Source: Halochromatium sp. (GTDB taxonomy: Bacteria > Pseudomonadota > Gammaproteobacteria > Chromatiales > Chromatiaceae). From it: 64,000 nucleotides of DNA. The notes below the pieces were generated by a model. It was not told where the DNA came from and did not search any database. It saw nothing but the letters and a program-made list of their open reading frames with translations. The DNA lies in assembly GCA_010912705.1 (NCBI GenBank), contig POWB01000018.1, forward strand, positions 1 to 64,000, in the 5' to 3' direction. Both the position numbers and the translations under genes were made by a program. Shown here in pieces: positions 51,841 to 61,335 of this stretch (positions within the stretch are counted from its first letter, which is position 1; every line of letters begins with the position of its first letter).

Positions 51841-53205
51841 ATGAAACTTGATGACTTAAAGCTGTACAATTTCCGTCGTTTTAAGGCTCTGGATATCAAC
51901 TTTCATCCGGAGTTGACGGTTTTGGTGGCCAAGAATGGTCAGGGTAAAACGACGGTCTTGGACGCCGCTACGATAGTCTTGGGTACCTTCGTTGGCGCTT
52001 TTGATTTAGGCAAATCTAAGCCCATCGCGCAGCAAGATGCTCGCTATCAGAGGCGATTGGGGCAGTCGGATAGCGAACAGGTCTTTCCTGTCCGGTTGGA
52101 AGCGGCTCTGTCGATGCTGCGCGAGCCTGTGATTCGTGAACTCAACAGCGCTAAGGGCAAAACAACGATCAAGGGTGCCGCTGAGCTGACATCGCGGGGC
52201 AAAGCGTTGATGGAGCAGGTCAGGGCGCTGGAACCCGTCGCACTTCCGCTACTGGCCTACTATGGCTCTGGGCGGCTCTGGAATGCCCACAAGAACATGA
52301 GCCGTAAGGCGGTGCTGAGCGAAAGCCGAACCATGGCCTATGAGGACTGCTTTAGCGCTGCCTCCAGCTTTACCCAGGTGCAGCAGTGGATGACCAAGGC
52401 GACTTTCGCCGCGCTTCAGCAGAAGAGCATGGAGGCTTATCAGGGGTACAAGATTTCAGACCAGATACAGGGTATTCAGCGCACCATTGACTCGGTTTTG
52501 GGTGCGGAAGGCTGGAGCGGCTTCCATTACAGCATGCAGCATGAGGAACTGGCGATGTCGCATCCGGAGGTGGGTGTGTTGCCAGTGTCGATGCTAAGCG
52601 ATGGTGTGCGTGCCATGGTGTCGATGGTGGCCGACATGGGCTGGCGTTGCGCCAAGCTCAACCCGCAGATGGGAGAGGCTGCGGCACAGCAGACCGAAGG
52701 CATTGTTTTTATCGATGAGATCGATATGCACCTGCACCCGCAATGGCAGCAACGGGTGATTGGCTCCCTGCGAGAGGCCTTTCCCAAGGTCCAGTTGATT
52801 GTGACGACACACAGTCCACAAGTGCTCTCGACAGTGAATGCGGACAATATCCGTTTGATCCGGCACGCGTATGACCCGGAAACCGGCGATACCTGCTCTG
52901 AGGCCATTACGCCGAGCCTGCAGAGCCGTGGGGTGGCGAGCAACGCTCTGCTTGCGGAGCTGCAGGGAGTTGATCCCATACCAGCGGTGCAAGAAGCCAG
53001 TTGGGTTAAAGCGTACATGGCACTGATCACGTCAAGCCGACAAGACGAGGGGTTGGAAGTGGAAAAACAGGCATTGAGGGAAAAGATTCTGGCGCATTTC
53101 GGGGCGCATCACCAGGTTTGGCTGGAATGCCAACGGCAGGAACGGCTTCAACAGATGAAATCTCGGTTTGGCAGGAGTGCTGCGATTGGTCTTTCAGGAG
53201 ATTGA
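51841..53205 (+). CDS. ptuA: Septu-type ATPase (PtuA-like)
   Basis: 454 residues. Walker A A30-KNGQGKTT, LSDGVRAM signature-like block (252-259), Walker B IVFIDEIDMHLHP (288-300) and H-loop TTHSPQ (323-328) define a RecF/SMC-like ATPase. The downstream gene encodes an HNH nuclease of the PtuB type; together they match the Septu anti-phage system, in which PtuA forms a complex with PtuB that cleaves DNA. The ATG at 51841 is preferred; the open frame reaches back into repeat B. The ATPase reads intact. Confidence 0.8.
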   Translation: MKLDDLKLYNFRRFKALDINFHPELTVLVAKNGQGKTTVLDAATIVLGTFVGAFDLGKSKPIAQQDARYQRRLGQSDSEQVFPVRLEAALSMLREPVIRELNSAKGKTTIKGAAELTSRGKALMEQVRALEPVALPLLAYYGSGRLWNAHKNMSRKAVLSESRTMAYEDCFSAASSFTQVQQWMTKATFAALQQKSMEAYQGYKISDQIQGIQRTIDSVLGAEGWSGFHYSMQHEELAMSHPEVGVLPVSMLSDGVRAMVSMVADMGWRCAKLNPQMGEAAAQQTEGIVFIDEIDMHLHPQWQQRVIGSLREAFPKVQLIVTTHSPQVLSTVNADNIRLIRHAYDPETGDTCSEAITPSLQSRGVASNALLAELQGVDPIPAVQEASWVKAYMALITSSRQDEGLEVEKQALREKILAHFGAHHQVWLECQRQERLQQMKSRFGRSAAIGLSGD

Positions 53206-53206
53206 T

Positions 53207-53650
53207 GTGCATCAGCTCACCAGACCCTCGGCGCCTGGCTGTTTAAGACGTTACCGTTATGGTCGAAACACATGGTGTGATGTGTCACCGGATGAAAAAA
53301 CCGAGATCTGGCGGTCGCTCGATTTGATGCAGGACTATCGTTGTGCTTACTGTGAGGCGAGCCTGAAAACGAAGTCGGGTCAGCCTGAAGGGCACATTGA
53401 ACATTTCCGTCAGCGTAAGCACCATCCCCAAGGCACCTTTGATTGGCAGAATCTGTTTGGCTCCTGCAATCGTCAAGAGAGTTGCGGCAAACATAAGGAT
53501 CGGCAGTGCTATGACCATGGCCGCGCCGTGTCTTTTCTGGTATCGGCGCGGGAGCGGGAGTTGGATGACACCAGCCGACCAGCGCCGGTTGGGCCGTTGG
53601 TTGTGGATTTGGTGTTGAGCAGTCATGTGCTGGGTTCGGTGTCGGGCTAG
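53207..53650 (+). CDS. ptuB: Septu-type HNH nuclease (PtuB-like), C-terminus replaced
   Basis: From a GTG at 53207, 6 bases after CAGGAG. The first 105 or so residues fit the TIGR02646-like HNH family: YRCAYCEASLKTKSGQPEGH, IEHFRQRKHHPQGTFDWQNL and FGSCNRQESCGKHKDRQCYD. After HGRAVSFLVS the sequence switches to ARERELDDTSRPAP, the tail of the GH57 pseudogene. Normal PtuB is about twice as long, so activity is doubtful although the HNH core is complete. Confidence 0.7.
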   Translation: MHQLTRPSAPGCLRRYRYGRNTWCDVSPDEKTEIWRSLDLMQDYRCAYCEASLKTKSGQPEGHIEHFRQRKHHPQGTFDWQNLFGSCNRQESCGKHKDRQCYDHGRAVSFLVSARERELDDTSRPAPVGPLVVDLVLSSHVLGSVSG

Positions 53651-53695
53651 CAGTTGCCGGGTCCTACAGTGCGCATGCGGTGTCCAAGTGGTTGC

Positions 53696-53992
53696 TTATG
53701 ACAAGGCTTCGCCAAGGCGCTGGCAGACGATGTCTTGCTGGGCCTCGGTCAGCATTGGGTAGAGCGGGAGGCTGATCGCGCGTCTGTAGTAAGCCTCAGC
53801 CACCGGAAAATCGCCTTCCGCAAAACCGAACCGCTGGTAGTCCGGCTGGCGATGCACGGGGATGTAATGCACGTTGACGCCGATGCCAGCATCGCGCAGT
53901 GCTTGGAATGCGTAGCGACGCGTCTCGCCATCGGCGACCTGGATCGGATAGAGGTGCAGGGCAGAGTGGTGCCTAGGGTCATGCATGCCGGT
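53696..53992 (-). pseudogene. pseC: pseC C-terminal fragment
   Basis: Reads HHSALHLYPIQVADGETRRY, DAGIGVNVHYIPVHRQPDYQ, RFGFAEGDFPVAEAYYRRAI and LPLYPMLTEAQQDIVCQRLG. Diverged from the intact pseC, so it comes from another allele. It starts at an unrelated junction near 53992. Confidence 0.75.
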
Positions 53993-54060
53993 TAAATTGC
54001 CGCTTCATCGAGCAGCTCTGATGCTGATACCGCTATTATGTAAATCGCGTCAAAATCATC

Positions 54061-55111
54061 AGGCTCATGAGGCGAACTGTGTGACACCACACAGTATTCG
54101 GAGAAATTCTATTGTGCATACCTTAATATTGTGAGCCCATTCATGCATGGCGACGTATTGCTGTAGATAAACCTTATTCACACCACGAAAGGGACGTAGG
54201 AAATTTCGCAATCCTGTCCAAAAACCTTCGCTAGTATTGACATGCACTTCCCGAATACCGTCTCCATCGTCATCTCTAGCCCAGACACGCTTACCCGGTG
54301 TATGGCAAACCGTTACATGCAAACGATTAGCCTCGGCAAGATGATGATAAGCCCCCCACTCATCGGTATTAATCGTAGACCCTGGTTGCGTCGCATCAAG
54401 CACGGTCGGTTCGAGATCCTTTCGCGCGCTGTTATGTTTTACTTCCAATTGGATCTGACCATTTTCTCGACCAACCACGCCCAGAATTGGGGGTCGATCC
54501 GAGTCCCAGGTGCCATGACCACGAGCTTGGTTACCACGCCGACGAGGAGGATCGTCTGGGTCTGGATGCTTGATGCCTTTCTCGCCAGAATTCTGATACA
54601 TTTCATCGGCTTCGCACACATCATCTGGCATAGCTGCTCGAACACAGGCGTGCGATGCAAGGGCTTGGATTTTATGGCGCCGCTCAAGTAAATGCTTACG
54701 ATCTATTCCCAATTCGTTTGCTAAATGAAGCGTTGATGTTCCTTGCGCAATACCCTGTAAAATGCGCACTATAACTGAACAATCATGATGTGTACCCTGC
54801 CACATCGTCTTTGAAAATGCGTTATAAACATGTCCGTTAGCACATTTGTGATATAAAATTGGTGCACGATCTTTTCTGTGAATTTTGGAATCTTGAACGG
54901 AGCATCCGCAAATGGGGCATGCTAGCCCATTAGGATGAAGTATGTTAACCAAGTAGTCGTAACATTTCTGTTCATCCATTAACTCAATGACGGAAAAAAT
55001 AAGCATAATAGTTTGACAAAATTTGCTATGCGGTGTTTTGTTATTATCACAAATTTTCTGCAAACAGCAATGACTCATGGCAAGGGCTCACACATTTGGC
55101 CCCATGAGCCT
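54061..55111 (-). mobile_element. IS1595-family insertion sequence
   Basis: The ends form an imperfect inverted repeat of 24 bp with about 21 matches: AGGCTCATG-A-GGC at 54061 and its complement ending at 55111. The left end includes the transposase stop codon. Length about 1051 bp, one transposase. No clear 8-bp target duplication (flanks AAATCATC and ATATTTCT), so the element may have recombined or its ends lie slightly elsewhere. Confidence 0.75.
54065..55006 (-). CDS. IS1595-family transposase
   Basis: 313 residues from the ATG at 55006 (starts at 55078 or 54979 are possible). The N-terminal zinc ribbon CPICGC..CANGHVYNAFSKT is followed by a helix-turn-helix region (LHLANELGIDRKHLLERRHK) and the DDE-type ISXO2-like core: EADEMYQNSGEKG, RPPILGVVGRENGQIQLEV, TINTDEWGAYHHLAE and HVNTSEGFWTGLRNFLRPFR then GVNKVYLQQYVAMHEWAHN. 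Intact, lower in GC than the rest of the window. Confidence 0.9.
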   Translation of the reverse strand: MLIFSVIELMDEQKCYDYLVNILHPNGLACPICGCSVQDSKIHRKDRAPILYHKCANGHVYNAFSKTMWQGTHHDCSVIVRILQGIAQGTSTLHLANELGIDRKHLLERRHKIQALASHACVRAAMPDDVCEADEMYQNSGEKGIKHPDPDDPPRRRGNQARGHGTWDSDRPPILGVVGRENGQIQLEVKHNSARKDLEPTVLDATQPGSTINTDEWGAYHHLAEANRLHVTVCHTPGKRVWARDDDGDGIREVHVNTSEGFWTGLRNFLRPFRGVNKVYLQQYVAMHEWAHNIKVCTIEFLRILCGVTQFAS

Positions 55112-55972
55112 ATATTTCTTCATGGTTTAATTGCTGTGGGGAAATTATTGTGGGTTGAAGATAGACAGGTAGCTTTGTGGGCACGCCAATTACCATGAGT
55201 AGATCCTGCATGGTTTGACTTAAGCTTCAATATGATGGTTAGCATTACTATGCCCGGCAGTTTCCATGGTTGGTCTCCGGGCTTTTTCTAACTTTAACAT
55301 TTACCAAAGTATGGTTAACCGCATTATTGATACGAAATTAAATGCTCTTGGTCTGTTTGAAAATTTTGCAAATAACTGGCCTATTACGACAATCCTTAAA
55401 AAACCTTCGTCATCCGTTTGTCTAATTATTCGCCTTAGCTCTCCCTTTTGTGGTATTTCGAGAGGGGCAGCAAGTCTGAGCTAGACCCTTTACTAATCTC
55501 TATACTGCAAGCCGAGTAAACATTTTGAGTCTGTGAAAATAGACAAGGTCGACGTGCATGAAACTACGTCTTGGCGGTCATAAGTGTGGCTAACTTTAGA
55601 ATATCTGGATCGATGATACTGGCTTCCATGATATACCAATTTATGCGACACTCGGATTGAAACTTATCAGCTTGCCGTTTGGGACGGGGCAGCCTTGGGG
55701 TGCTAGGGCTAGACTTAAACGAATGGACGCACTGCGGGATCCTTAGACAGTGTTTTCGTACAGATGATGGGTGTTTGCGACGATTCCCTGCGGGTGGGAT
55801 TCTGTGGCTGCCTCTGTAAGAATCCCAACGGTACGGAAGAAGTTCCAGAACGACATTCTGGCCTAGAGTATGCCAGAGTGGCTCGACTGTTGTAGCAACT
55901 GCTCCCCAAATCCTGATTGGATAGTGTTGATGTCATAGTCCAGTTTGTAACCGAACTCTGCGAGGTGAAACG
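55112..55972. other. AT-richer intergenic region
   Basis: About 860 bases with no convincing gene on either strand; the short frames have no recognisable content. GAGGTGA at 55960-55966 is the ribosome binding site of the next gene. No RNA gene was recognised. Confidence 0.5.
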
Positions 55973-57061
55973 ATGAAACAGATAGCTCAACTCTCGACAA
56001 TGGCGGCCTGCATCGGCGTCGCGCTTGCGTCCCCCGCGATGAGTGCCTCGATTGAGGGGGTGACGTTCGATGACCGGGGTGAGACTGGAGGATTCTACCA
56101 GGACACGGTCTGGGAACTGGATGGGAACGTTCTCAGTGTTCAGGAAAATCCTGAGTCGCCACTCGATCCTTACCTTGAGGGCAATAGTACAGCGCCGGGC
56201 AGCAACGTTGAGATCGGCGACGACGCCATGGCTGATATGTTTGACGTCGACAACCAAAGCTACGTGGACTGGAAGGATGGTTTGCAAGCGAAGGGTCCGA
56301 GGCTCTTGGGAACACTCGACGAGCGCGACGCTAAAGTCTATGCCCTAATGAAGGGTGACTGGTCCGCAAACGATTATGAACTCGCATATGCTTATACCGA
56401 CGCGGCTTTAGCCTCTATCGGTGAGTCCAGCGCTAATTGGGATCCAATGGCGACCATGCTCGTGATACCTGCCGGTACAGTGCTCGGAAGTTTACCCCCT
56501 CTCCCCACCGATTTTCCCGTGCTTTGCGGACAGCATTCAACCGCAGTGACCGAAGTCTTCGTTGACGGCGAAATCACGATAGAGGATGTTCCTATCTCAG
56601 CCAATCCTCCCGTGACAGCTGATATCGATATTACGATCGTTGCCCCTGCCTACCGTGCAAGCGATCCGAACATTGCTTATGTCAACCTCGACGGTGAGGA
56701 GCTACAAGTCGGACTCCAAGGCATCTATGACCTCACTGGCGTCTCCGGCTACGGTACAGTTGCCACAATCTTTAACTGCGTAGACTACACTCCGGACGGC
56801 AATCCAGTACAAGCCAGCGAGGCGGTACTCGTCAAAATGGACTACGATGGCGAAACAGTCTATGACGAGTATGGATACTCCTTCAGCGCGACTCGTACTA
56901 ACCAAGGTGCAAGTGACTGTCAAACGCAACCGGGCACGTTCCCTCAGGATAGCTGCTCTTACAGCGGCAACTACCAGCCTGAGTTTGAGCCGGTACCCCC
57001 AATCGGTAATGAAAATACATACGGCAGCTGGCGTAACGCGCTCGGCAGACTGCGCGATTAG
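55973..57061 (+). CDS. Secreted protein of unknown function
   Basis: 362 residues with a Sec signal peptide (MKQIAQLSTMAACIGVALAS then PAMSA, cleavage after ASPAMSA likely). The mature part is acidic and rich in D, Y, T and P (ETGGFYQDTVWELDGNVLSV, NPPVTADIDITIVAPAYRA) with four Cys (LCGQH, FNCVD, SDCQTQ, DSCSY) that could form two disulfides. No domain recognised; no C-terminal sorting signal. Shine-Dalgarno GAGGTGA is 6 bases before the ATG. It precedes the polysaccharide-export genes but is separated by 90 bases. Confidence 0.7.
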   Translation: MKQIAQLSTMAACIGVALASPAMSASIEGVTFDDRGETGGFYQDTVWELDGNVLSVQENPESPLDPYLEGNSTAPGSNVEIGDDAMADMFDVDNQSYVDWKDGLQAKGPRLLGTLDERDAKVYALMKGDWSANDYELAYAYTDAALASIGESSANWDPMATMLVIPAGTVLGSLPPLPTDFPVLCGQHSTAVTEVFVDGEITIEDVPISANPPVTADIDITIVAPAYRASDPNIAYVNLDGEELQVGLQGIYDLTGVSGYGTVATIFNCVDYTPDGNPVQASEAVLVKMDYDGETVYDEYGYSFSATRTNQGASDCQTQPGTFPQDSCSYSGNYQPEFEPVPPIGNENTYGSWRNALGRLRD

Positions 57062-57150
57062 TACTATTTGGTGATCAGCATCACCTCTAGTTGACACCAT
57101 CTTGATACCATCAGGTCAAGGATGACCCACCTCCACTTGCCCAGGCCCTC

Positions 57151-57606
57151 TTGCCGTTGTCTCAGGCCAATTTCCAGCGTTTGCTCTTCATCTGTGTCGG
57201 TAATATCTGCCGCAGCCCCATGGCTGAGGCGCTTGCGCGTCAGCATTTCGAGACATCAGGGCTCCCGGTTGAGGTACGCTCGGCTGGTGTGGGGGCCTTG
57301 CAGGGCTATCCTGCCGATCCTAAAGCGCTGATGTTGATGGAGCAGCGCGGCATCGATCTCAGTGCGCATCGCGCGGTGCAGGTGGATGCGACCATGACGA
57401 CTTGGGCCGATCTGATCCTGGTGATGGAAGAGACTCACCGGCAGACGCTGAGGCTGCAACTTCCAGCCTCTTCTGGTAAAGTGCTGCGGCTGGGTCATTG
57501 GATCGATCAGGATATTCCTGATCCCTATCGGCGCAACCTAGCTGCCTTCGAGACCGCCCTAGGGCTAATCGAACGATCCTTGGGTACTTGGCTCTCGCGT
57601 CTCTGA
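57151..57606 (+). CDS. wzb: Low-molecular-weight protein tyrosine phosphatase (Wzb-like)
   Basis: 151 residues, probably from a TTG (57151 or 57157), as no in-frame ATG precedes the motif. P-loop C15-VGNIC-R21-S (LLFICVGNICRSPMAEALAR) and the acid loop DIPDPYR are complete. LMW phosphatases of this type dephosphorylate the Tyr-rich tail of Wzc, resetting capsule or exopolysaccharide polymerisation. The wza- and wzc-like genes follow on the same strand. Confidence 0.85.
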   Translation: MPLSQANFQRLLFICVGNICRSPMAEALARQHFETSGLPVEVRSAGVGALQGYPADPKALMLMEQRGIDLSAHRAVQVDATMTTWADLILVMEETHRQTLRLQLPASSGKVLRLGHWIDQDIPDPYRRNLAAFETALGLIERSLGTWLSRL

Positions 57607-57709
57607 GGTTAGCCTTGGCTCCTGGCCCTTTTGCCACTCGGGTGGCTGTATCAACCCCTAACTCGACTAGCCGTTAGCGAGCTTTCAGCGCGACCTCATC
57701 TCTTCGTCA

Positions 57710-58912
57710 ATGTTGAACCATCAAGTCATGCGCACAGTTGAGGCGAGGAATACTCTTGTGCGAGTCTTTATGCTGGTGCTGGCTCTGAGTCTCATCTCGG
57801 CCGGCTGTGCAGTGGTTCCAGGCTATGACGCCTACAGCCTGCGGATGCAGAAGACCTCTTCGGTCAAGCTTCCGGTGCAGACGCCGGAGGGACTCAAGCC
57901 GATGAAGGTCGATGTGCAGGAGATCGACGCCAACCTGGTGATCAGGAAGCAACAGGCGCTGATGCAGGCGAAGGCCAATGCGACGCCGCCGGTGGTCGAG
58001 CCGATTAAACACCGCGACTATCGTGTGGGCGCCGGGGATGTGTTGACGGTTATCGTTTGGGGGCATCCTGATCTGACGCTGCCGACCGGTAACTTCCGCA
58101 GCGCGGAAGAGTCGGGCACCGTCGTCTCAGAGGATGGGACAATCTTTTTTCCCTTTGTCGGTGTGCTCAAGGTCGAGGGTAAGACCATCCCACAGGTCAG
58201 GGATCTGATCTCGCAGCGTCTGTCGCCCTATATCGAAAATGTTCAGGTTTCGATCCGCGTTGCCGCTTTCCGCAGCAAACGAATCTACGTTGCGGGCGAA
58301 GTCGAGTCGCCTGGTGTGTACGCGATCACAGATATTCCGATGACAGTGGTCGAAGCTGTTAACCAGGCGGGCGGTTTTACCGATAATGCGGATAAGAGCC
58401 GAGTCCTGCTGAATAGAAACGGTGAGCTGACCTTGTTGGATCTATTGGCGGTCTACGAGTATGGGGATCTGAGCCAAAACATCCGTCTGCAGAACGGTGA
58501 CATCCTGACGGTTGCCGATAACCAGCTGAATAAGGTCTATATCTTGGGCGAGGTGAAGGCGACAGGCTCGCTGACGATTCGCAATGGTCGCATGACCCTG
58601 GCCGAGGCCTTGAGTGATTCTGGCAATATCGATATGGAAACGGCAAATCCTTACCAGATCTTCGTTGTGCGCGGTGGGGAAACCCCTGAGATCTATCATC
58701 TCTCGGCAAAAGAGCCAGATGCACTACTGCTGGCCGAAGGCTTCCCGCTACAACGGCGCGATATCCTGTTTGTCGATACGGCCGATCTGGTGCGCTGGAA
58801 CAAGTTCATCAGCAACCTGACCCCATCGCGTAACTTCTTCGAGCTTGATACGAGCGCCGACAATCTGCTGGGTACTGGCGGTGGTGGCGGTAGCACCTTT
58901 AATCCACTGTAA
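57710..58912 (+). CDS. wza: Outer-membrane polysaccharide export lipoprotein (Wza-like)
   Basis: 400 residues (ATG 57710; ATG 57728 gives a more usual signal). Lipobox LISAGC with C33 as lipidation site. The polysaccharide export domain follows (YRVGAGDVLTVIVWGHPDLT, GTIFFPFVGVLKVEGKTIPQ, VRDLISQRLSPYIENVQVSI), then two SLBB-type units (KRIYVAGEVESPGVYAITDI and KVYILGEVKATGSLTIRNGR). It would form the periplasmic and outer-membrane channel through which Wzc-controlled polymer leaves the cell. Followed after 53 bases by the wzc-like gene. Confidence 0.85.
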   Translation: MLNHQVMRTVEARNTLVRVFMLVLALSLISAGCAVVPGYDAYSLRMQKTSSVKLPVQTPEGLKPMKVDVQEIDANLVIRKQQALMQAKANATPPVVEPIKHRDYRVGAGDVLTVIVWGHPDLTLPTGNFRSAEESGTVVSEDGTIFFPFVGVLKVEGKTIPQVRDLISQRLSPYIENVQVSIRVAAFRSKRIYVAGEVESPGVYAITDIPMTVVEAVNQAGGFTDNADKSRVLLNRNGELTLLDLLAVYEYGDLSQNIRLQNGDILTVADNQLNKVYILGEVKATGSLTIRNGRMTLAEALSDSGNIDMETANPYQIFVVRGGETPEIYHLSAKEPDALLLAEGFPLQRRDILFVDTADLVRWNKFISNLTPSRNFFELDTSADNLLGTGGGGGSTFNPL

Positions 58913-58965
58913 GCTGCTGATGCGCGATCCGAGATCATGATGACGCCGACCCTTAGGTGTGCCTA

Positions 58966-61293
58966 ATGCAAGATTCAGTCAAGTCACCGCCTATGGATCA
59001 GCCTGCTCGGCCCATGATCGACCGCCCGGCAGCGCCATCGCCGGCCATGTTGGATGATGATGCCATCGATATCGGTGAACTCTTTGATGTACTGCTCAGG
59101 CACAAGTGGGTCATCATCCTCACTACCCTGCTAGGGCTCTTGATCGGCTACTGGTTGTATCTGAAGGCGGTACCCAAGTACGCCGCGACTACCGTCTTGC
59201 AGGTGGAATATCAGTCAGCCGGCTACGGCAACGCCTTCCTCAGTTTCCTCTCGGAAGAGGGTGGCGGGCCGGTAATGATGGAGAAGGTGAGTCTGGCTGC
59301 CGAGATGACGGTGATGAAGTCACGCTCGGTGCTCTTGCCCGTGGTGCGCGAGCTGAAGCTCGATCTGGTTGCCCGCCCGGTCTATTTTCCGGTGATTGGC
59401 GAGGTGGTGGCGCGGCATTTCCATTCCGGTACTGAGCCTGCGCCGGCCTTGTTTGGTAGTCAGCGCTACTCTTGGGGTGGGGATCGAATTCAGCTCGGTG
59501 CCTTAGACCTGCCACCGACCTGGTTCGGTGTGCCTTTCGTTTTGGTGACCGAGGAGGGGGGGCGCTTTCGGCTCCGATATGAGCAAGAGGAGATCTTGAC
59601 GGGGCAGGTTGGCGAGCGGGCTCGGGGTCAGCTTGGTGGCGACAGCATCGAGGTCTTTATCAGCTACTTGGATGCGCGTCCTGGGACTGAGTTTACCCTG
59701 ATGCGGCGCTCCGAGCGCAGTGTCGTTGATCAGCTGCGACAGCAGATCTCCATCAACGAAAACCCGCGTGGCTCCAGCGTGCTCGAGGTGCGGGCCGAGG
59801 ACATCTCCGGTGTGCGGGCGGCAGAGATCGCTAACTTGGTGGTGGAGATCTATCTGCGTCGCAGCATTGAGCAAAAATCGGAAGAGGCTGACAAGACCCT
59901 CGCCTACATGGAGGAGCAATTGCCGCAGCTCCGTGCTCGCGTTGAAGATGCAGAGGCCAGGTATAACAACTATCGGCTAGATCAAGGCTCGATCGATATT
60001 CAGCATGAGACCGAAAATATCCTCAATTCCATCGTTGAGATCGACAGCAAGCTCTTTACTCTGCAACAAGAGCGGGAAGAGCTGCGGCAGCAGTACAAAC
60101 CGGCACATCCGAAGATTCAAAGCATCGATCGCCTGACCGCGACGCTCAACGAGCGCGTTGGCGAGCTGGAAACGGCGATGATGAGCTTGCCGGTGACGCA
60201 GCAAGAGGTCTTAAAGCTCGCGCGTGAGGTGGAGGTGAGCTCTCAGCTCTTCTCACAGTTGCTCAATTCTATTCAGGAGCTGCGGATCGCAAAGGCCGGC
60301 ACTGTCGGAGATATTCAGGTCATCGATACCGCATTGCCGGCGCTGCGCCCGTTCACGCCGAGTAGAACCAAGACGGTTGGTATCGCCGTCGTGCTCGGTC
60401 TCTTTGGTGGTGTGGGACTGGCCTTCCTGCTGGCCAAGCTCCACCAGGGTATCGAGAATCCTGAGGTGATCGAGCGTGAGCTGGGATTGCCGGTGTACGG
60501 CTCGATCCCACACAGCGAGATCCAAAAAAGACACGCCAAGGCGATGAAGAAGCAGGGCAAGCACTGGGATGGTTTTCTGCTGGCGCGTGAACAGCCAGAG
60601 GATGTCGTCATCGAGAGTTTTCGCAGTCTGAGAACCAGCTTGCACTTCCTGATGATGGAGGCGAGCAATCGTGCCATTCTGATTACCGGTCCGCGCGCGG
60701 GTGTTGGTAAGTCCTTCGTCTCATTGAATCTGGCCGCCGTGCTCGCCCAGGGCGGTAAGCAGGTGCTCTTGATCGATGGTGATCTGCGGCGCGGTCATTT
60801 GAATCGCTACCTGCAGTATCCAAAAACACCTGGGCTGTCTGACTATTTGCTTGCGACACAAACGCGTGAGGCGATTATTCGCTCAACTAAGATCCCCGGT
60901 TTGGATTTTATCGCCTGCGGAGAGCGACCATCGAATCCTTCGGAACTGCTGCTGACAGATCGATTCAAGACCCTGATTGCCAGCTTTGAAGATGATTATG
61001 ACTTTGTGTTCATCGACGCACCGCCAGCGCTCGTGGTTGCCGATGCCGGCGTGATTGGCGCTAGCACTGGAACCACCCTCTTGGTGGTCCGCGAGGGGAT
61101 GCATCACATCGCTGAGATCGATCTGACCGTCAAGTGGTTACAGCAAGGTGGTGTGAGCCCGCGCGGATTCGTGATGAACGATGTTCAGCCTCGCCAAGGC
61201 TATGGCTATGGCTATCGGTACAGTTACCGCTATGGCTATAAGCCCTACGGGCAGTATTCCTCCTATACCCGGCGAGCGAAAGACGAGGATTGA
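58966..61293 (+). CDS. wzc: Chain-length determinant and bacterial tyrosine kinase (Wzc-like)
   Basis: 775 residues from the ATG at 58966. First membrane segment about residues 47-67 (VIILTTLLGLLIGYWLYL), large periplasmic part with a coiled coil (TLAYMEEQLPQLRARVEDAE, VEIDSKLFTLQQEREELRQQ), second membrane segment about 465-485 (IAVVLGLFGGVGLAFLL). The cytosolic kinase has Walker A G575-PRAGVGKS, LLIDGDLRRG and VFIDAPPALVV. The end is a Tyr cluster (YGYGYRYSYRYGYKPYGQYS). It regulates polymer length with the export lipoprotein and the phosphatase encoded just upstream. Confidence 0.9.
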   Translation: MQDSVKSPPMDQPARPMIDRPAAPSPAMLDDDAIDIGELFDVLLRHKWVIILTTLLGLLIGYWLYLKAVPKYAATTVLQVEYQSAGYGNAFLSFLSEEGGGPVMMEKVSLAAEMTVMKSRSVLLPVVRELKLDLVARPVYFPVIGEVVARHFHSGTEPAPALFGSQRYSWGGDRIQLGALDLPPTWFGVPFVLVTEEGGRFRLRYEQEEILTGQVGERARGQLGGDSIEVFISYLDARPGTEFTLMRRSERSVVDQLRQQISINENPRGSSVLEVRAEDISGVRAAEIANLVVEIYLRRSIEQKSEEADKTLAYMEEQLPQLRARVEDAEARYNNYRLDQGSIDIQHETENILNSIVEIDSKLFTLQQEREELRQQYKPAHPKIQSIDRLTATLNERVGELETAMMSLPVTQQEVLKLAREVEVSSQLFSQLLNSIQELRIAKAGTVGDIQVIDTALPALRPFTPSRTKTVGIAVVLGLFGGVGLAFLLAKLHQGIENPEVIERELGLPVYGSIPHSEIQKRHAKAMKKQGKHWDGFLLAREQPEDVVIESFRSLRTSLHFLMMEASNRAILITGPRAGVGKSFVSLNLAAVLAQGGKQVLLIDGDLRRGHLNRYLQYPKTPGLSDYLLATQTREAIIRSTKIPGLDFIACGERPSNPSELLLTDRFKTLIASFEDDYDFVFIDAPPALVVADAGVIGASTGTTLLVVREGMHHIAEIDLTVKWLQQGGVSPRGFVMNDVQPRQGYGYGYRYSYRYGYKPYGQYSSYTRRAKDED

Positions 61294-61335
61294 TCGGAAA
61301 TCGATCAGGATATTGGTGCTTGCTGCTGCCTTCGC

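Noticed and set aside
54242..54691. 149-codon plus-strand frame inside the IS
   Set aside because: Antisense to an intact transposase; no sign of an independent gene.
55266..55484. 72-codon frame in the AT-rich gap
   Set aside because: No ribosome binding site, no recognisable content, length expected by chance at this composition.
57633..57646. GCCAC-TCGG-GTGGC hairpin after the phosphatase gene as a terminator
   Set aside because: Short stem without a following T run; it lies between co-directional genes that probably belong together.
61291..61307. TGATCG-CGATCA hairpin after wzc as a terminator
   Set aside because: Only a 6-bp stem and no T run; not enough to call.
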